This document shows, one piece after another, positions 24,810-36,300 of a stretch of DNA of 64,000 nucleotides. This DNA is from Nocardia neocaledoniensis. Its GTDB lineage: Bacteria; Actinomycetota; Actinomycetes; Mycobacteriales; Mycobacteriaceae. The translations under genes were made by a program, and so were the position numbers. The notes beneath the pieces are model-generated. The model had not been told where the DNA came from and did not search any database. It saw only the letters and a program-made list of their open reading frames with translations. The stretch lies in assembly GCF_003182135.1 (NCBI RefSeq), contig NZ_QGTL01000005.1, positions 124,001-188,000 of the forward strand, written 5' to 3'. Within the stretch, counting starts at the first letter, position 1; each line of letters opens with the position of its first letter.

Positions 24810-27800
24810 CCAATCCCGGCACCAGCAACGAGGAACGTCTCAGCCGGTATCTGCGCAAGCTCACCGGAGACCTCCGCGCCGCCAAGAAGCACATCCAGCA
24901 GTTGGAGGACCGGGCGGGTGAGCCGATCGCCATCGTCGGCATGAGCTGCCGGTACCCCGGCGGAATCGACTCCCCGGCGCGGCTGTGGGACGTGGTCGCC
25001 GCAGGCACCGACGCCGTCGGCCCCTTCCCGGACGATCGCGGCTGGGACCTCGAGCGGCTGTTCGACCCCGATCCGGACGCGCCGGGGACCGTCTACACGC
25101 GCGAAGGCGGATTCCTCACCGCGGCGGGCGAATTCGACGCGGGCTTCTTCGGAATCGGCCCGAGCGCGGCCATGGCGATGGACCCGCAGCAGCGGCTGTT
25201 CCTGGAAACGGCCTGGGAGACACTGGAAGACGCGGGCATCGACCCGACGACACTGCGTGGCAGCGACACCGGTGTGTTCGCCGGCGTGATCCATCAGGAC
25301 TACGGTCCGCGCGTCGGCTCGCCCGGGCTCACCGCCGAGGCGGAAGGGCATGCCTACGTGGGTGTGTCGAACAGTGTGCTGTCCGGCCGGGTGGCCTTCA
25401 CCTTCGGGTTCAAGGGCCCGGCGCTGTCGGTGGACACCGCGTGCTCCTCGTCGCTGGTCGCCCTGCACCTGGCCTGCCACGCGCTGCGCCAGGGCGACAC
25501 CTCGCTGGCCCTGGTCGGCGGCGTCACCGTGATGTCGGATCCGGCGTTGCTCATCGCGTTCGGCCGCCAGCACGCGCTGTCACCGGACGCGCGGTGCAAG
25601 GCGTTCGCGGCGGCCGCGGACGGGACCGGATTCTCCGAGGGGCTCGGCATGCTCGCGATCGAGCGGCTCTCCGACGCCCGCAGGCACGGCCACCGGGTCC
25701 TCGCGGTCATCCGGGGCAGCGCGGTCAACCAGGACGGCGCCAGCAACCGGCTGACCGCGCCGAACGGGCCGTCGCAGGAGAGGGTGATCGCACGGGCCCT
25801 CGCCCATGCCGGGCTCGCTCCGGGCGATGTCGACGCGGTCGAGGCACACGGCACCGGCACCACGCTGGGCGACCCGATCGAGGCACAGGCGCTGATCGCC
25901 GCCTACGGCCGCGACCGTGCCGGCGCGCCGCTGCGGATCGGCTCGCTCAAGTCCAACATCGGCCACACCTCGGCGGCCGCGGGCGTGGGCGGCGTGATCA
26001 AGATGGTGCAGGCGATGCGGCACGACCTGCTGCCCGCGACTCTGCACGTGGACGCGCCGACCCCGCACGTGGACTGGTCGGCGGGCTCGGTGCGCCTGCT
26101 CACCGAGGCCGAGCCCTGGCCGGCGGGGGATCGGGTTCGGCGCGCCGGAGTGTCGTCCTTCGGCGCCAGCGGGACCAATGCGCACGTGATCCTGGAGGAG
26201 GCGCCCGCCCTCGACGACGCGGCCGCCGAGACCGCGGACGACTCGCCGGAGCCGAGCGCGCGCGTGGTGACGGCGGACGTGTCCACCTGGTTGCTCTCGG
26301 CGAAGACCGAGGACGCCCTGCGTGCGCAGGCGGCCAGGCTGCGGGAGTTCGCGATCGCGCATCCCGAGGTGGCCGTCGACGACATCGGGCACGCGCTGCT
26401 GACGACCCGCGCCCGCCTGGACTGGCGGGGCGCGGTGGTCGGGAGCGATCGCGACACCTTGCTGGCGGGGCTGGCCGCGCTCGCGGAAGACGGCACGGCG
26501 TGCACGTCCGCCGGCGCGACGGCCGCGCGGGCGGTGTCGCGCGGGACCGCGTTCCTGTGCACCGGGCAGGGCGCGCAGCGGGCCGGGATGGGCCGCGAAC
26601 TGCACCAAGCGTTTCCGGTGTTCGCCGCGGCACTGGACGAGGTGTGCGCGCAGTTCGATCCGCTGCTCGGCGTTTCCCTGCGCGAGGTGATGTTCACGGG
26701 CGGGGGAACCGGCGCGGCCGATCCGCTGGATCGCACGGAGTTCACCCAGCCCGCCCTGTTCGCCTACGAGGTCGCGCTGTACCGGCTGCTGGCCTCGTTC
26801 GGTGTCACCCCGGACTACCTGATCGGGCATTCGATCGGCGAGCTGGCCGCGGCGTACCTCGCCGGTGTCTGGACGCTGCCCGACGCCTGCCGGCTGGTGG
26901 CGGCACGGGGCCGCCTGATGGGCGGGCTCCCCGCCGGTGGCGCGATGCTGGCTGTCGCGGCCGGCGAACAGGAAGTGGCGGAGGCGCTTTCCGGCCAGGG
27001 CGAACGGGTGTCCCTCGCCGCGGTGAACGCGCCGCGGGCCGTCGTGGTGTCCGGGGACGAGGACGCCGTGGCGGCGCTCGAGCAGGAGTTCGGCGCGCGG
27101 GGCCGCGAGACCTCGCGACTGCGGGTGTCGCACGCGTTCCATTCCCACCGGATGGACCCGATGCTCGCCGAGTTCGGTGCAGTGGCAAGAGAGATCGAGT
27201 ACCGACGCCCGCGGGTGCCGCTGGTGTCGAACCTGACGGGACGGATCGCGGGCGACGAAGTCCTCGACCCGGCCTACTGGGTCCGGCAGGTCCGCTCGGC
27301 GGTGCGGTTCGCGCCGGGGGTCGAGGCGCTGGCCGGCGCCGGGGTGCGCCGATTCGTCGAAGTCGGTCCGGACGCCGTCCTGGCGGCCATGACCCGCCAG
27401 ACGCTGCCTGCCGATGTCGAAGCGCAGGCGTCGGTGTTCGCGGGCGCTCGTCGCGGGCACGGCGAGGTCGAGCAGTTCGTGACCGCGCTGGCGGGAGCCT
27501 GCGTGTCCGGCCTCGACGTCGACTGGAGCGATTTCTTCGCCGGCCGTCCGGTCGCCCGAGTGTCCTTGCCCACCTACGCTTTCCAGCGACGCCGCTACTG
27601 GCTCGCGACCACGCCGGGTGGTGTTGTCGCCGATTCCCTTGGCTCGCGAGCGGTGGCGCACCCCGTGCTGGCCGCGGTCGTGCCGATGGCCACCGGTGGT
27701 GTCGTCCTGACCGGGCAGCTGTCGGCGCTGTCGCAGCCGTGGCTGGCCGACCACGTCATCGGCGGGGTCATGTTGCTGCCCGGCACCGGTTTCGTGGAGT

Positions 27801-30325
27801 TGGCGTTGCGGGCGGGCCGGCAGGCCGGATACCCGGTGCTCGAGGAGTTGATGCTGCAGACGCCGATGGTGTTCCCCCCGACGGGCCGGCTGCGGATCCA
27901 GGTCGTCGTCGGCCCACCCGAGCCGGAGTCGACGCGGCGCTCACTCGCCATCTACTCCCGTGACGCGCACGACCAGGACGGGCCGTGGGAACTGCACGCG
28001 CACGGCTCGGTGACCAGCCGGGACGACACGACCGTGCCCGAGCCGCAGTCCTGGCCGCCGACGGACGCGACCGCCGTCGAGATCGACTACGCGAAGTTCC
28101 TGACGCGCGGCTACGACCTGGGGCCGGCCTTCCGAGGTGTCCGGACGCTGTGGCGTCGCGGTGACGAAGTGTTCGCCGAGATCGCCGCCGACGCCGAGAC
28201 CGGCGTGCGGGCCGTCGGATTCGGCATCCACCCGGCACTGCTGGACGCGACGCTGCAGACGGGTCTGCTGGCCGGCGTGCAGGAGATCCCGCCGGGGCAG
28301 GTCGTGCTGCCGTTCGCGTGGCAGTCGGTGGCGTTGTTCACCGCCGAGGCCGCGGTGCTGCGGGCGCGGCTGACCGTGCGCGGTTCGTCGGTGTCGGTGT
28401 CGATGACCGATGAGCACGGACAACCGGTACTGACCGGCGAGATGACGACCCGTCCGGTACCGCTGGCACAGCTCGCCGCGACCGCGGCGGGTGCGGCTGC
28501 CCCGGTGCTCGAGCTGGTGTGGTCGCCGGACTCGGCGTCTCCGGCGGAGGAAACGGCAGTGGGACAGTGGGATCGGCTGGACCCCGGCTTGCCGGTGCCG
28601 CCGCTGGTCGTGCTCGAGGCCGGGTCCGGCTGGACCGGGAACACCGGCGCCGACGTCGTGGCCACCACGCACGCCGAGGTCGCCCGGGTGCTCGGCGTGG
28701 TGCAGGAGTGGTTGCGGGAGGACCGGTTCGCGTCGAGCAGGCTGGTGGTCGCGACGCGGGGCGCGGTCGCGCTGCCCGGTGAGGACGTCACCGACCTGGC
28801 CGGCGCCGCGGTGTGGGGCCTGGTGCGCAGTGCGCAGTCCGAGGATCCCGGCCGAATCCACTTGGTCGACAGCGACATTCGCCTCGAGGAGCGGCTCGCG
28901 GCGCGGGCCGTGACCGAAGCGCAGGTCGTGCTGCGCGCCGGTGTCGCGCACACCGCTCGGCTCCGCCGATCCGACGTGGCGCCCGCGACCGGTGCGGGCG
29001 CCGCGTTCGGCACCGGAACGGTGCTGATCACCGGTGGCACAGGGGGTTTGGGGGCCGTGGTCGCCCGCCACGTGGTCGTCGCGCACGAGGTGCGATCCTT
29101 GCTGCTCGTCAGCCGCAGCGGTCCGCGAGCCGACGGTGTCGCGGCGCTCACGGCCGAGCTGGAAGAGCTGGGCGCGCGCGTTCGGGTCGTGGCGTGTGAT
29201 GTCAGCGATCCCGTCGCGGTGCACCGGTTGGTGGCCGACGCGCCGGAGCCGCTGACCGGTGTCATCCACGCCGCGGGCGTCCTCGACGACGGAGTCGTCG
29301 CGGCGCTGACCGCGGCCAGGGTGGATGCTGTCCTCGCGTCGAAGGCCGATGCCGCCTGGTATCTGCACGAGGCGACCGCTGAGCTGGATCTGTCGGCGTT
29401 CGTGGTGTTCTCATCGCTCTCGGGCACCATCGGCGGGCCTGGACAGGCCAACTACGCGGCCGCCAACACGTTCCTCGACGGTCTGGTCGCGCACCGGCGC
29501 GCCCGAGGACTGGCCGCGCGCTCATTGGCCTGGGGGCCGTGGGCCCACTCGGGCGGCATGACCGGCCACCTCACCGAGACCGACGCGCACCGGACGACCC
29601 GTGCCGGCTTCACCGCGCTGTCCGACGAGAAAGCCTTGGCCGCAGGGGATTCGGTCCTCGTGACCGGCCCGGACCACGCGGTGATCACCGGCGTCGACAT
29701 CACGGCGATCCGTGCCAAGGCCGAGGCCGGAATGCTGCCGCCGCTGCTGCGGGAGCTGGCCCCCCGCACGGTCACCCGTGCGGTGGCCACTCCGGTGACG
29801 ACCTCCGGACTGCGGCAACGACTCGCGGGCCTCGACGCCGAGCGGCAGCGGAAGATCGTGCTCGACAGCGTCCGCGCGCACGTGACAGCCGTTCTGGGCC
29901 GCGACGTCGTCTCGGGTCTCGACGCCGACCGCAGCACGTTCCAGGAGCTCGGATTCGATTCCCTGGGTGCGGTCGAGCTGCGCAACCGGGTCAAGGCCGA
30001 CACCGGCCTGGCCCTGGCCGCCACCGTCGTCTTCGACTACCCCACCCCCGCCGCGCTGGCCGAGTACCTCCGTGAACAACTCGCGGACGAGCCGGCGGAC
30101 AAGCCGGCGCGCTCGATCGAGGTGGTCCTCGACGATCTGGAATCCGCCCTGGCGACGGGAAACCGGGGCGAGGACGAGAAGGCCCGGATCGCGGCGCGAT
30201 TGCAGTCGATCGCGGCCAGCTGGGCAGCGCGGATCGACACCGCGGGCAGCCATCGCGACGACGACGTGGCGGACGCCGACGAAGCGGCGCTGTTCGCGAT
30301 TCTCGACAGCGAACTGGACGCCTGA
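24806..30325 (+). CDS. Type I polyketide synthase, single extension module 3
   Basis: This 1839-residue protein has one KS-AT-DH-KR-ACP module. Residues 1-38 (RLSRYLRKLTGDLRAAKKHI and following) form a charged N-terminal coiled-coil docking helix that would pair with the tail of the preceding synthase. The KS begins at 39, with active Cys213. AT Ser676 lies in GHSIGE, and HAFH is at 776-779 (malonyl). The DH has His983 in HVIGGVMLLP and Asp1147 with Gln1151. The KR has TGGTGGLG from 1409, LDD from 1493 and Tyr1550. The ACP serine is 1719. Residues about 1735-1839 form the C-terminal docking region (ends EAALFAILDSELDA). The ATG lies within the stop of the upstream gene. The product adds one further C=C to the growing chain. 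Confidence 0.98.
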   Translation: MTNPGTSNEERLSRYLRKLTGDLRAAKKHIQQLEDRAGEPIAIVGMSCRYPGGIDSPARLWDVVAAGTDAVGPFPDDRGWDLERLFDPDPDAPGTVYTREGGFLTAAGEFDAGFFGIGPSAAMAMDPQQRLFLETAWETLEDAGIDPTTLRGSDTGVFAGVIHQDYGPRVGSPGLTAEAEGHAYVGVSNSVLSGRVAFTFGFKGPALSVDTACSSSLVALHLACHALRQGDTSLALVGGVTVMSDPALLIAFGRQHALSPDARCKAFAAAADGTGFSEGLGMLAIERLSDARRHGHRVLAVIRGSAVNQDGASNRLTAPNGPSQERVIARALAHAGLAPGDVDAVEAHGTGTTLGDPIEAQALIAAYGRDRAGAPLRIGSLKSNIGHTSAAAGVGGVIKMVQAMRHDLLPATLHVDAPTPHVDWSAGSVRLLTEAEPWPAGDRVRRAGVSSFGASGTNAHVILEEAPALDDAAAETADDSPEPSARVVTADVSTWLLSAKTEDALRAQAARLREFAIAHPEVAVDDIGHALLTTRARLDWRGAVVGSDRDTLLAGLAALAEDGTACTSAGATAARAVSRGTAFLCTGQGAQRAGMGRELHQAFPVFAAALDEVCAQFDPLLGVSLREVMFTGGGTGAADPLDRTEFTQPALFAYEVALYRLLASFGVTPDYLIGHSIGELAAAYLAGVWTLPDACRLVAARGRLMGGLPAGGAMLAVAAGEQEVAEALSGQGERVSLAAVNAPRAVVVSGDEDAVAALEQEFGARGRETSRLRVSHAFHSHRMDPMLAEFGAVAREIEYRRPRVPLVSNLTGRIAGDEVLDPAYWVRQVRSAVRFAPGVEALAGAGVRRFVEVGPDAVLAAMTRQTLPADVEAQASVFAGARRGHGEVEQFVTALAGACVSGLDVDWSDFFAGRPVARVSLPTYAFQRRRYWLATTPGGVVADSLGSRAVAHPVLAAVVPMATGGVVLTGQLSALSQPWLADHVIGGVMLLPGTGFVELALRAGRQAGYPVLEELMLQTPMVFPPTGRLRIQVVVGPPEPESTRRSLAIYSRDAHDQDGPWELHAHGSVTSRDDTTVPEPQSWPPTDATAVEIDYAKFLTRGYDLGPAFRGVRTLWRRGDEVFAEIAADAETGVRAVGFGIHPALLDATLQTGLLAGVQEIPPGQVVLPFAWQSVALFTAEAAVLRARLTVRGSSVSVSMTDEHGQPVLTGEMTTRPVPLAQLAATAAGAAAPVLELVWSPDSASPAEETAVGQWDRLDPGLPVPPLVVLEAGSGWTGNTGADVVATTHAEVARVLGVVQEWLREDRFASSRLVVATRGAVALPGEDVTDLAGAAVWGLVRSAQSEDPGRIHLVDSDIRLEERLAARAVTEAQVVLRAGVAHTARLRRSDVAPATGAGAAFGTGTVLITGGTGGLGAVVARHVVVAHEVRSLLLVSRSGPRADGVAALTAELEELGARVRVVACDVSDPVAVHRLVADAPEPLTGVIHAAGVLDDGVVAALTAARVDAVLASKADAAWYLHEATAELDLSAFVVFSSLSGTIGGPGQANYAAANTFLDGLVAHRRARGLAARSLAWGPWAHSGGMTGHLTETDAHRTTRAGFTALSDEKALAAGDSVLVTGPDHAVITGVDITAIRAKAEAGMLPPLLRELAPRTVTRAVATPVTTSGLRQRLAGLDAERQRKIVLDSVRAHVTAVLGRDVVSGLDADRSTFQELGFDSLGAVELRNRVKADTGLALAATVVFDYPTPAALAEYLREQLADEPADKPARSIEVVLDDLESALATGNRGEDEKARIAARLQSIAASWAARIDTAGSHRDDDVADADEAALFAILDSELDA
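24920..30075 (+). other. Extension module 3: KS-AT(malonyl)-DH-KR-ACP
   Basis: All catalytic motifs look intact: Cys213, Ser676, HAFH, DH His983/Asp1147, and KR with LDD (B-type) plus Tyr1550. This DH is the first in the line with PGTGFVELAL after the HxxxGxxxxP motif, the form shared by most later modules and not by modules 1-2. The module pairs most closely with module 4. Confidence 0.93.
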
Positions 30326-30336
30326 GCACGGATTTC

Positions 30337-30353
30337 CTCGAGCCCGGCTCGAG
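30337..30353 (+). repeat. 17-base palindrome in the gap between the second and third synthase genes
   Basis: CTCGAGCC-C-GGCTCGAG is a perfect palindrome around one base. As RNA it could form a 7-bp stem with a CCG loop. It sits 12 bases after the stop of module 3's gene and just before the GGAAGGA ribosome site (30357-30363), so it may tune translation of the giant gene. There is no U-tract, so termination is unlikely. Confidence 0.5.
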
Positions 30354-30377
30354 TTCGGAAGGATTGCGGAAACTCAC

Positions 30378-33300
30378 ATGGTCGACGACAACAAGACCCT
30401 GGATTACCTGAAGCGACTGACGGTCGATCTGCGCCAGACCCGCAGGCGACTGCGCGAAGTCGAGGATCAGAAATCCGAGCCCATCGCCGTGGTGGGTGTG
30501 GGGTGTCGTTATCCGGGCGGGGTCGCCTCGCCGGAGGATCTGTGGAATCTGGTGGCGGACGGCGTCGACGCCATCGGTGAGTTTCCCACCGACCGCGGAT
30601 GGGATGTGGACGGGCTCTACGACCCGGACCCGCGGGCCCGCGGGAAGTCGTACACCCGCTCGGGTGGATTCCTCTACGACGCGGCGGAATTCGACGCGGA
30701 GTTCTTCGGGATCAGCCCGCGCGAGGCCCTGGCGATGGATCCGCAGCAGCGGATCCTGCTGGAGACCGCGTGGGAAGCGCTCGAGCGCGCCGGGATCGAC
30801 CCGGCGACCCTGCGTGGCTCCGACACCGGGGTGTTCGCCGGCGCGTCGAACGGCGAGTACGCCGACATGCTGCACGCGGGACCGGTGGATCTGCGCGGCT
30901 ACCTGCTGACCGGCACGACCGGCAGCGTGGTGTCGGGCCGCGTCGCGTACGCGCTCGGTCTCGAAGGACCGGCGGTGTCGGTGGACACCGCCTGCTCCTC
31001 GTCACTGGTGGCGGTGCACCTGGCAGCGCAGTCGCTGCGCTCGGGGGAGTGCTCGATGGCCCTGGCTGGCGGCGTGACGGTCATGGGCTCGCCGGGCATG
31101 TTCGTGGAGTTCTCCCGGCAGCGCGGACTGGCGGCCGACGGCCGGTGCAAGTCGTTCGCGGCCTCGGCGGACGGGACGGGCTGGGCCGAGGGCGCGGGCG
31201 TGCTGGTACTGGAGCGGCTGTCCGACGCGCAGCGCCTCGGACACAAGGTGTGGGCGGTGATCCGCGGCACCGCGATCAACCAGGACGGCGCCTCGAACGG
31301 CCTGACCGTGCCGAACGGCCCCGCGCAGCAGCGGGTGATCCGGGCCGCGCTGGCCAACGGACGCCTCGCGGCAGACGACGTGGACGCGGTGGAGGCGCAC
31401 GGCACCGGCACGGTGCTCGGTGATCCGATCGAAGCGCACGCCCTGCTCGCCACCTACGGTCACGACCGTGACCCGAAGCGGCCGCTGTGGCTCGGGTCGC
31501 TGAAGTCCAACATCGGTCACTCGGTGGCCGCGGCCGGTGTCGGCGGCATGATCAAGATGATCATGGCCATGCGGCACGGGGTGCTGCCGCCGACCCTGCA
31601 CGTCGACGAGCCGACCCCGCGCGTGGACTGGTCCTCCGGCGCGATCGAGCTGCTGACCAGCAAGCGGGAGTGGCCCGGGGACGCGGACCGGCCGCGCCGG
31701 GCCGCGGTGTCCTCCTTCGGCATCAGCGGCACCAACGCCCACGTCGTCCTGGAACAGGCCCCGGCGGTCGAGCCCGCGGTGGGAGCCGACGTCGACATCG
31801 CGGAAGACGTCGCGGCTGTGCCGGTTCCGTGGGTGGTGTCGGCGAAGTCGGCGGCCTCGCTGCGCGCACAGGCCGCGCGGTTGCACGAATTCGTCGCCGC
31901 CGATCCCGCGCTGTCGGCCGCCGAGGTGGCGCATGCGCTGATCTCCACGCGCACGCTGTTCCCGCATCGGGCCGTGGTCGTCGGGACCGACCGCGCCGAG
32001 CTGCTGCGCCACCTGGCCACGGTGGCGGCCGGGGAACCGGCGCCCGAGGTCGCCGTCGGCTCCGCCGCGCCGGCGCGCGTGGGCGTGATGTTCGCCGGGC
32101 AGGGCTCCCAGCGCACGGACATGGGTCAGCAGCTGTACGCCCGGTTCCCGGCGTTCGCCGAGGCTTTCGACCAGGTCTGCGCCCACCTCGACCCGCTGCT
32201 CGGGCACTCGCTGCGCGACGCGATCAGCGTCGGCACCGATCTGGAGCAGACCCGGCTGACCCAGCCTGCGCTGTTCGCGGTCGAGGTGGCGTTGTATCGC
32301 CTGCTCGAATCATGGGGTGTCACCGCGGACGTGGTGTTCGGGCATTCCATCGGCGAGATCGCCGCGGCGCATGTCGCCGGCGTGCTGAGCCTGCCCGACG
32401 CGTGCACGCTCGTCGCGGCGCGCGGCCGGTTGATGCAGGACCTGCCCGCCGGCGGCGCGATGCTCGCGGTGCAGGCCGGGGAACAGGAGATCGCCCCGCT
32501 GCTCGACGGCGTCGACGGAGTCGATGTGGCCGCGGTCAACGGCCCAGCGGCCGTCGTGCTCTCCGGTCAGGCGGAGGCCGTGGACGCGCTCGCCGAGCAG
32601 CTGCGCGAGCGCGGGCGTCGCGTCAAGAGGTTGCGCGTCAGCCACGCCTTCCACTCCGCGCTGATGGCACCGATGCTGGCGCGGTTCGCCGAGGTGGTCG
32701 CGACGCTGCGCTTCGATCCACCCCGGATCCCGGTGATCTCGACCGTCACCGGCGCGGTGGCCGATCCCGGCCTGTGGTGCTCGCCGCGGTACTGGGTCGA
32801 CCAGGTGCGCCGGCCGGTGCGCTTCGCCGACGCCGTGGCCGCGGCCTGGGCCGACGGCGTGGACACCTTCGTCGAGGTGGGGCCCGACGCGGTGCTGTCG
32901 GCGCTGGCCGCCGAGTGCCTGCCCGACGCGGCGACCATCGTGGCGACGCTGCGCCCCGAGCGGGACGAACCCGCCGAGATCCTCACCGCGCTCGCGCGTT
33001 TGTCGGTGCGCTCGGTGCCGGTGCGCTGGAGCGCGGTGCTCGCGGACCCGAGCCCGGCCCGGGTCGAACTGCCGACCTATGCCTTCGATCGCCGCCGCTT
33101 CTGGCTCGAACCCGCGCTCGGCGCCGCGGGCGTCGAGTCGGTGGGGCTCGGCGCGATGGGCCATCCGCTGCTCGGTGCCGTGGTCTCGGAAGCGCAGTCC
33201 GGCGACGTGCTGCTGACCGGCCGGTTGTCCGCGGCGACGCAGCCGTGGCTGGCCGATCACGTGGTCGGCGGATCGGTGCTGCTCCCCGGTACCGGTTTCG

Positions 33301-36300
33301 TCGAGCTGGCCCTGCGAGCGGGCGCCGAAACCGGATACCCGGTGATCGACGACCTGACACTGCACGCGCCGCTGCTGCTGCCCGCCTCGGGTGGCGTGCA
33401 GATCCAGGTGGTCGTCGGCGGGCCGGAGTCGGCCCAGCGGCCGATCGCGATCTACTCGCGCGGCGAGCACGACCCCGACGGCCAGTGGCTGCTGAACGCG
33501 CAGGGCCGGCTGACCACCCTCGACGACTCGGTCCCGCCGGCCATCGACGCCTGGCCACCCGCCGCGGCGACCGATCTCGACGTCGAGTCCGCCTACGCGG
33601 TCCTGGCGGAACGGGGCTACGAGTACGGCCCCGCCTTCCGGAGCGTGCGGGCGCTGTGGCGGCGCGGCTCGGAGGTCTTCGCCGAGATCGCCGTCGACGC
33701 CGGAAGTGGCGCGCGCGCCGAAGGGTTCGGGATCCATCCGGCCCTGCTGGACGGCGCGCTGCACGCGGGCCTGCTGGCCGGCGCCGTCGACAGTGCTGTG
33801 GGACAACAGGATTCGCCGTTCACGGTGGCGGCCGGGCAGGTCGTGCTGCCGTTCTCGTGGGAGTCGGTCGCGTTGCGCGCGGCCGAGGCGTCGGTGCTGC
33901 GGGTTCGGTTGGCCACCACCGGCTCCGCGGTGGCGCTGTCGGCGTCGGACGAGCAGGGTCAGCCGGTGTTGTCGGGCTCGGTGACGCCTCGCCCGGTACG
34001 GCTGGAAGAGCTGACCGCGGGGGCGAGCGCCGGGGGCGATCCGCTGCTGGAAGTCGTGTGGTCGCCGGTCGAATCAACCGTGCCCGCAGCGGATTTCGAG
34101 CCGGTTCTGTGGGACCGGCTGGACACGGAGGCCGCGGTGCCGCCGGTGGTGGTGCTCGAGGCCGGGACCGCGGCCGCCGCCGACGACGTGGTGGCCGCCA
34201 CCCATGCGGAGGTCGCCCGCGTTCTCGCGGTGGTCCAGGCGTGGTTGTCGGAGGACCGCTTCGGCGCGAGCACGCTGGTGGTCGTCACCCGCGGCGCGGT
34301 CGCGGTGGCGGGGGAGGAGCTCACCGATCTCGCCGGTGCCGCCGTATGGGGTCTGGTGCGGTCCGCGCAGTCCGAGGATCCGGGCCGAATCATCCTGGTG
34401 GACACCGACGGTGACCTCGACGGCGGTGCCGCCGCGGCCATCGTGGCCGTGGCCGAGCCCCAGGTCGTCCTGCGGGACGGCGTCGCCCACACCGCGCGGC
34501 TCACCCGGCCCGCGCCCCTCGAGACGTCCTCGACCGCCGACTCGGCGTTCGGCACCGGAACGGTGCTGATCACCGGCGGCACCGGTGATCTGGGTGCCGT
34601 GGTCGCCCGGCACGTGGTGGCCGAGCACGGCGTGCGGTCGCTGCTGCTGGTGAGTCGGCGCGGACCCGGCGCCGAGGGCGTCGCGGCCTTGCGCGACGAG
34701 CTGGCGGAGTCGGGCGCGCGGGTGCGGGTGGTGGCGTGCGATGTCACCGACGCCGACGCGGTGGCAGGCCTGCTGGCCGACATCCCGGCGGAGTCCCCGC
34801 TGACCGGAGTGATCCACGCCGCCGGTGTGCTCGACGACGGGGTGATCGGCTCCCTGACCGCCGAGCGGGTGGACGCCGTTTTGGCGCCGAAGGCCGACGC
34901 CGCATGGCATCTGCACCGCGCGACCGCGCACCTGGACCTGACCGCGTTCGTGGTGTTCTCCTCGATCTCGGGCACCCTCGGTGGTCCAGGGCAGGGCAAC
35001 TACGCGGCCGCCAACGCCTTCCTGGACGGACTGATCGCGCATCGGCGCGCCCGTGGGCTCGCGGGGCAGTCGCTGGCGTGGGGACCATGGGCACGCTCCG
35101 GCGGAATGGCCGGGCAGCTCGGCGAGGCCGACCTGGCCCGGATGAGCCGGGCCGGCTTCACCGCGCTGCCGGACGAGACGGCGCTGGCGGGCTGGCACAC
35201 CGCGCTCGAACGCCGCACGCCGCACGCGGTGATCGCCACCGTCGACACCGCCGCGATCCGTACCGGCTCCGAAGCCGGGACACTGCCCCCGCTGCTGCGC
35301 GCGCTGGCGCCCGCGGTGCGTCGCTCCGGCGCGCTCGCCGTCGTGGGAGCGGGCTTACGGCACCGGCTTTCGGGCCTGGACGCCGGTCGGCAACGGCAGC
35401 TGGTGCTCGAGACCGTGCGTACCCACATCGCGGCCGTCCTCGGCCACGACGGCGCGTCGGCGATCGATCCCGATCGCGCCTTCCAGGACCTCGGCTTCGA
35501 TTCGCTGGGCGCGGTCGAGCTGCGCAACCGCCTCAAGACCGCCACCGGCCTGTCGCTGGCGGCCGCGGTCGTCTTCGACTACCCGACCCCGCGGGCGCTG
35601 GCCGAGCACCTGACCGACGAGCTCACCGGCGCCGGGCACACCGTGGCGGTCACCGCCGCGCAGGACTTCGGCGGCGAACCGATCGCCATCGTCGGCATGG
35701 CATGCCGCTACCCGGGCGGGGTCGGCTCGCCCGAGGACCTGTGGCAGCTGGTGCTGACCGGGACCGACGCGACCTCGGAGTTCCCGGTGAACCGCGGCTG
35801 GGACACCGAGCGGCTGTACGACCCGACCGGGGAGACACCGCACACCACGTACACGCGTTCGGGTGGATTCCTGCACACCGCGGGCGAATTCGATCCGGCG
35901 TTCTTCAACATCAGTCCCAACGAGGCCGCGCTGATGGATCCGCAGCAGTTCCTGCTGCTGGAGACCTCCTGGGAGGCGTTCGAGCGGGCGGGCGTCGATC
36001 CCGCCCTGCTGCGCGGCAGCGCGACCGGCGTCTTCGCCGGCATGATGTACCACGACTATCCGGCCAACTCGAACGCGGGATCCATTGCCTCCGGCCGGAT
36101 CTCGTACGTCCTCGGCCTGGAGGGGCCCTCGGTCACCGTGGACACGGCATGTTCGTCGTCCCTGGTGAGCATGCACCTGGCGGCCCAGTCGCTGCGCTCG
36201 GGTGAGTGCGATCTGGCGTTGGCCGGCGGCGTGACCGTGATGGCGACGCCGGAGACCTTCGTGGAGTTCAGCAGGCAGCGTGGACTGTCGCCGGACGGCC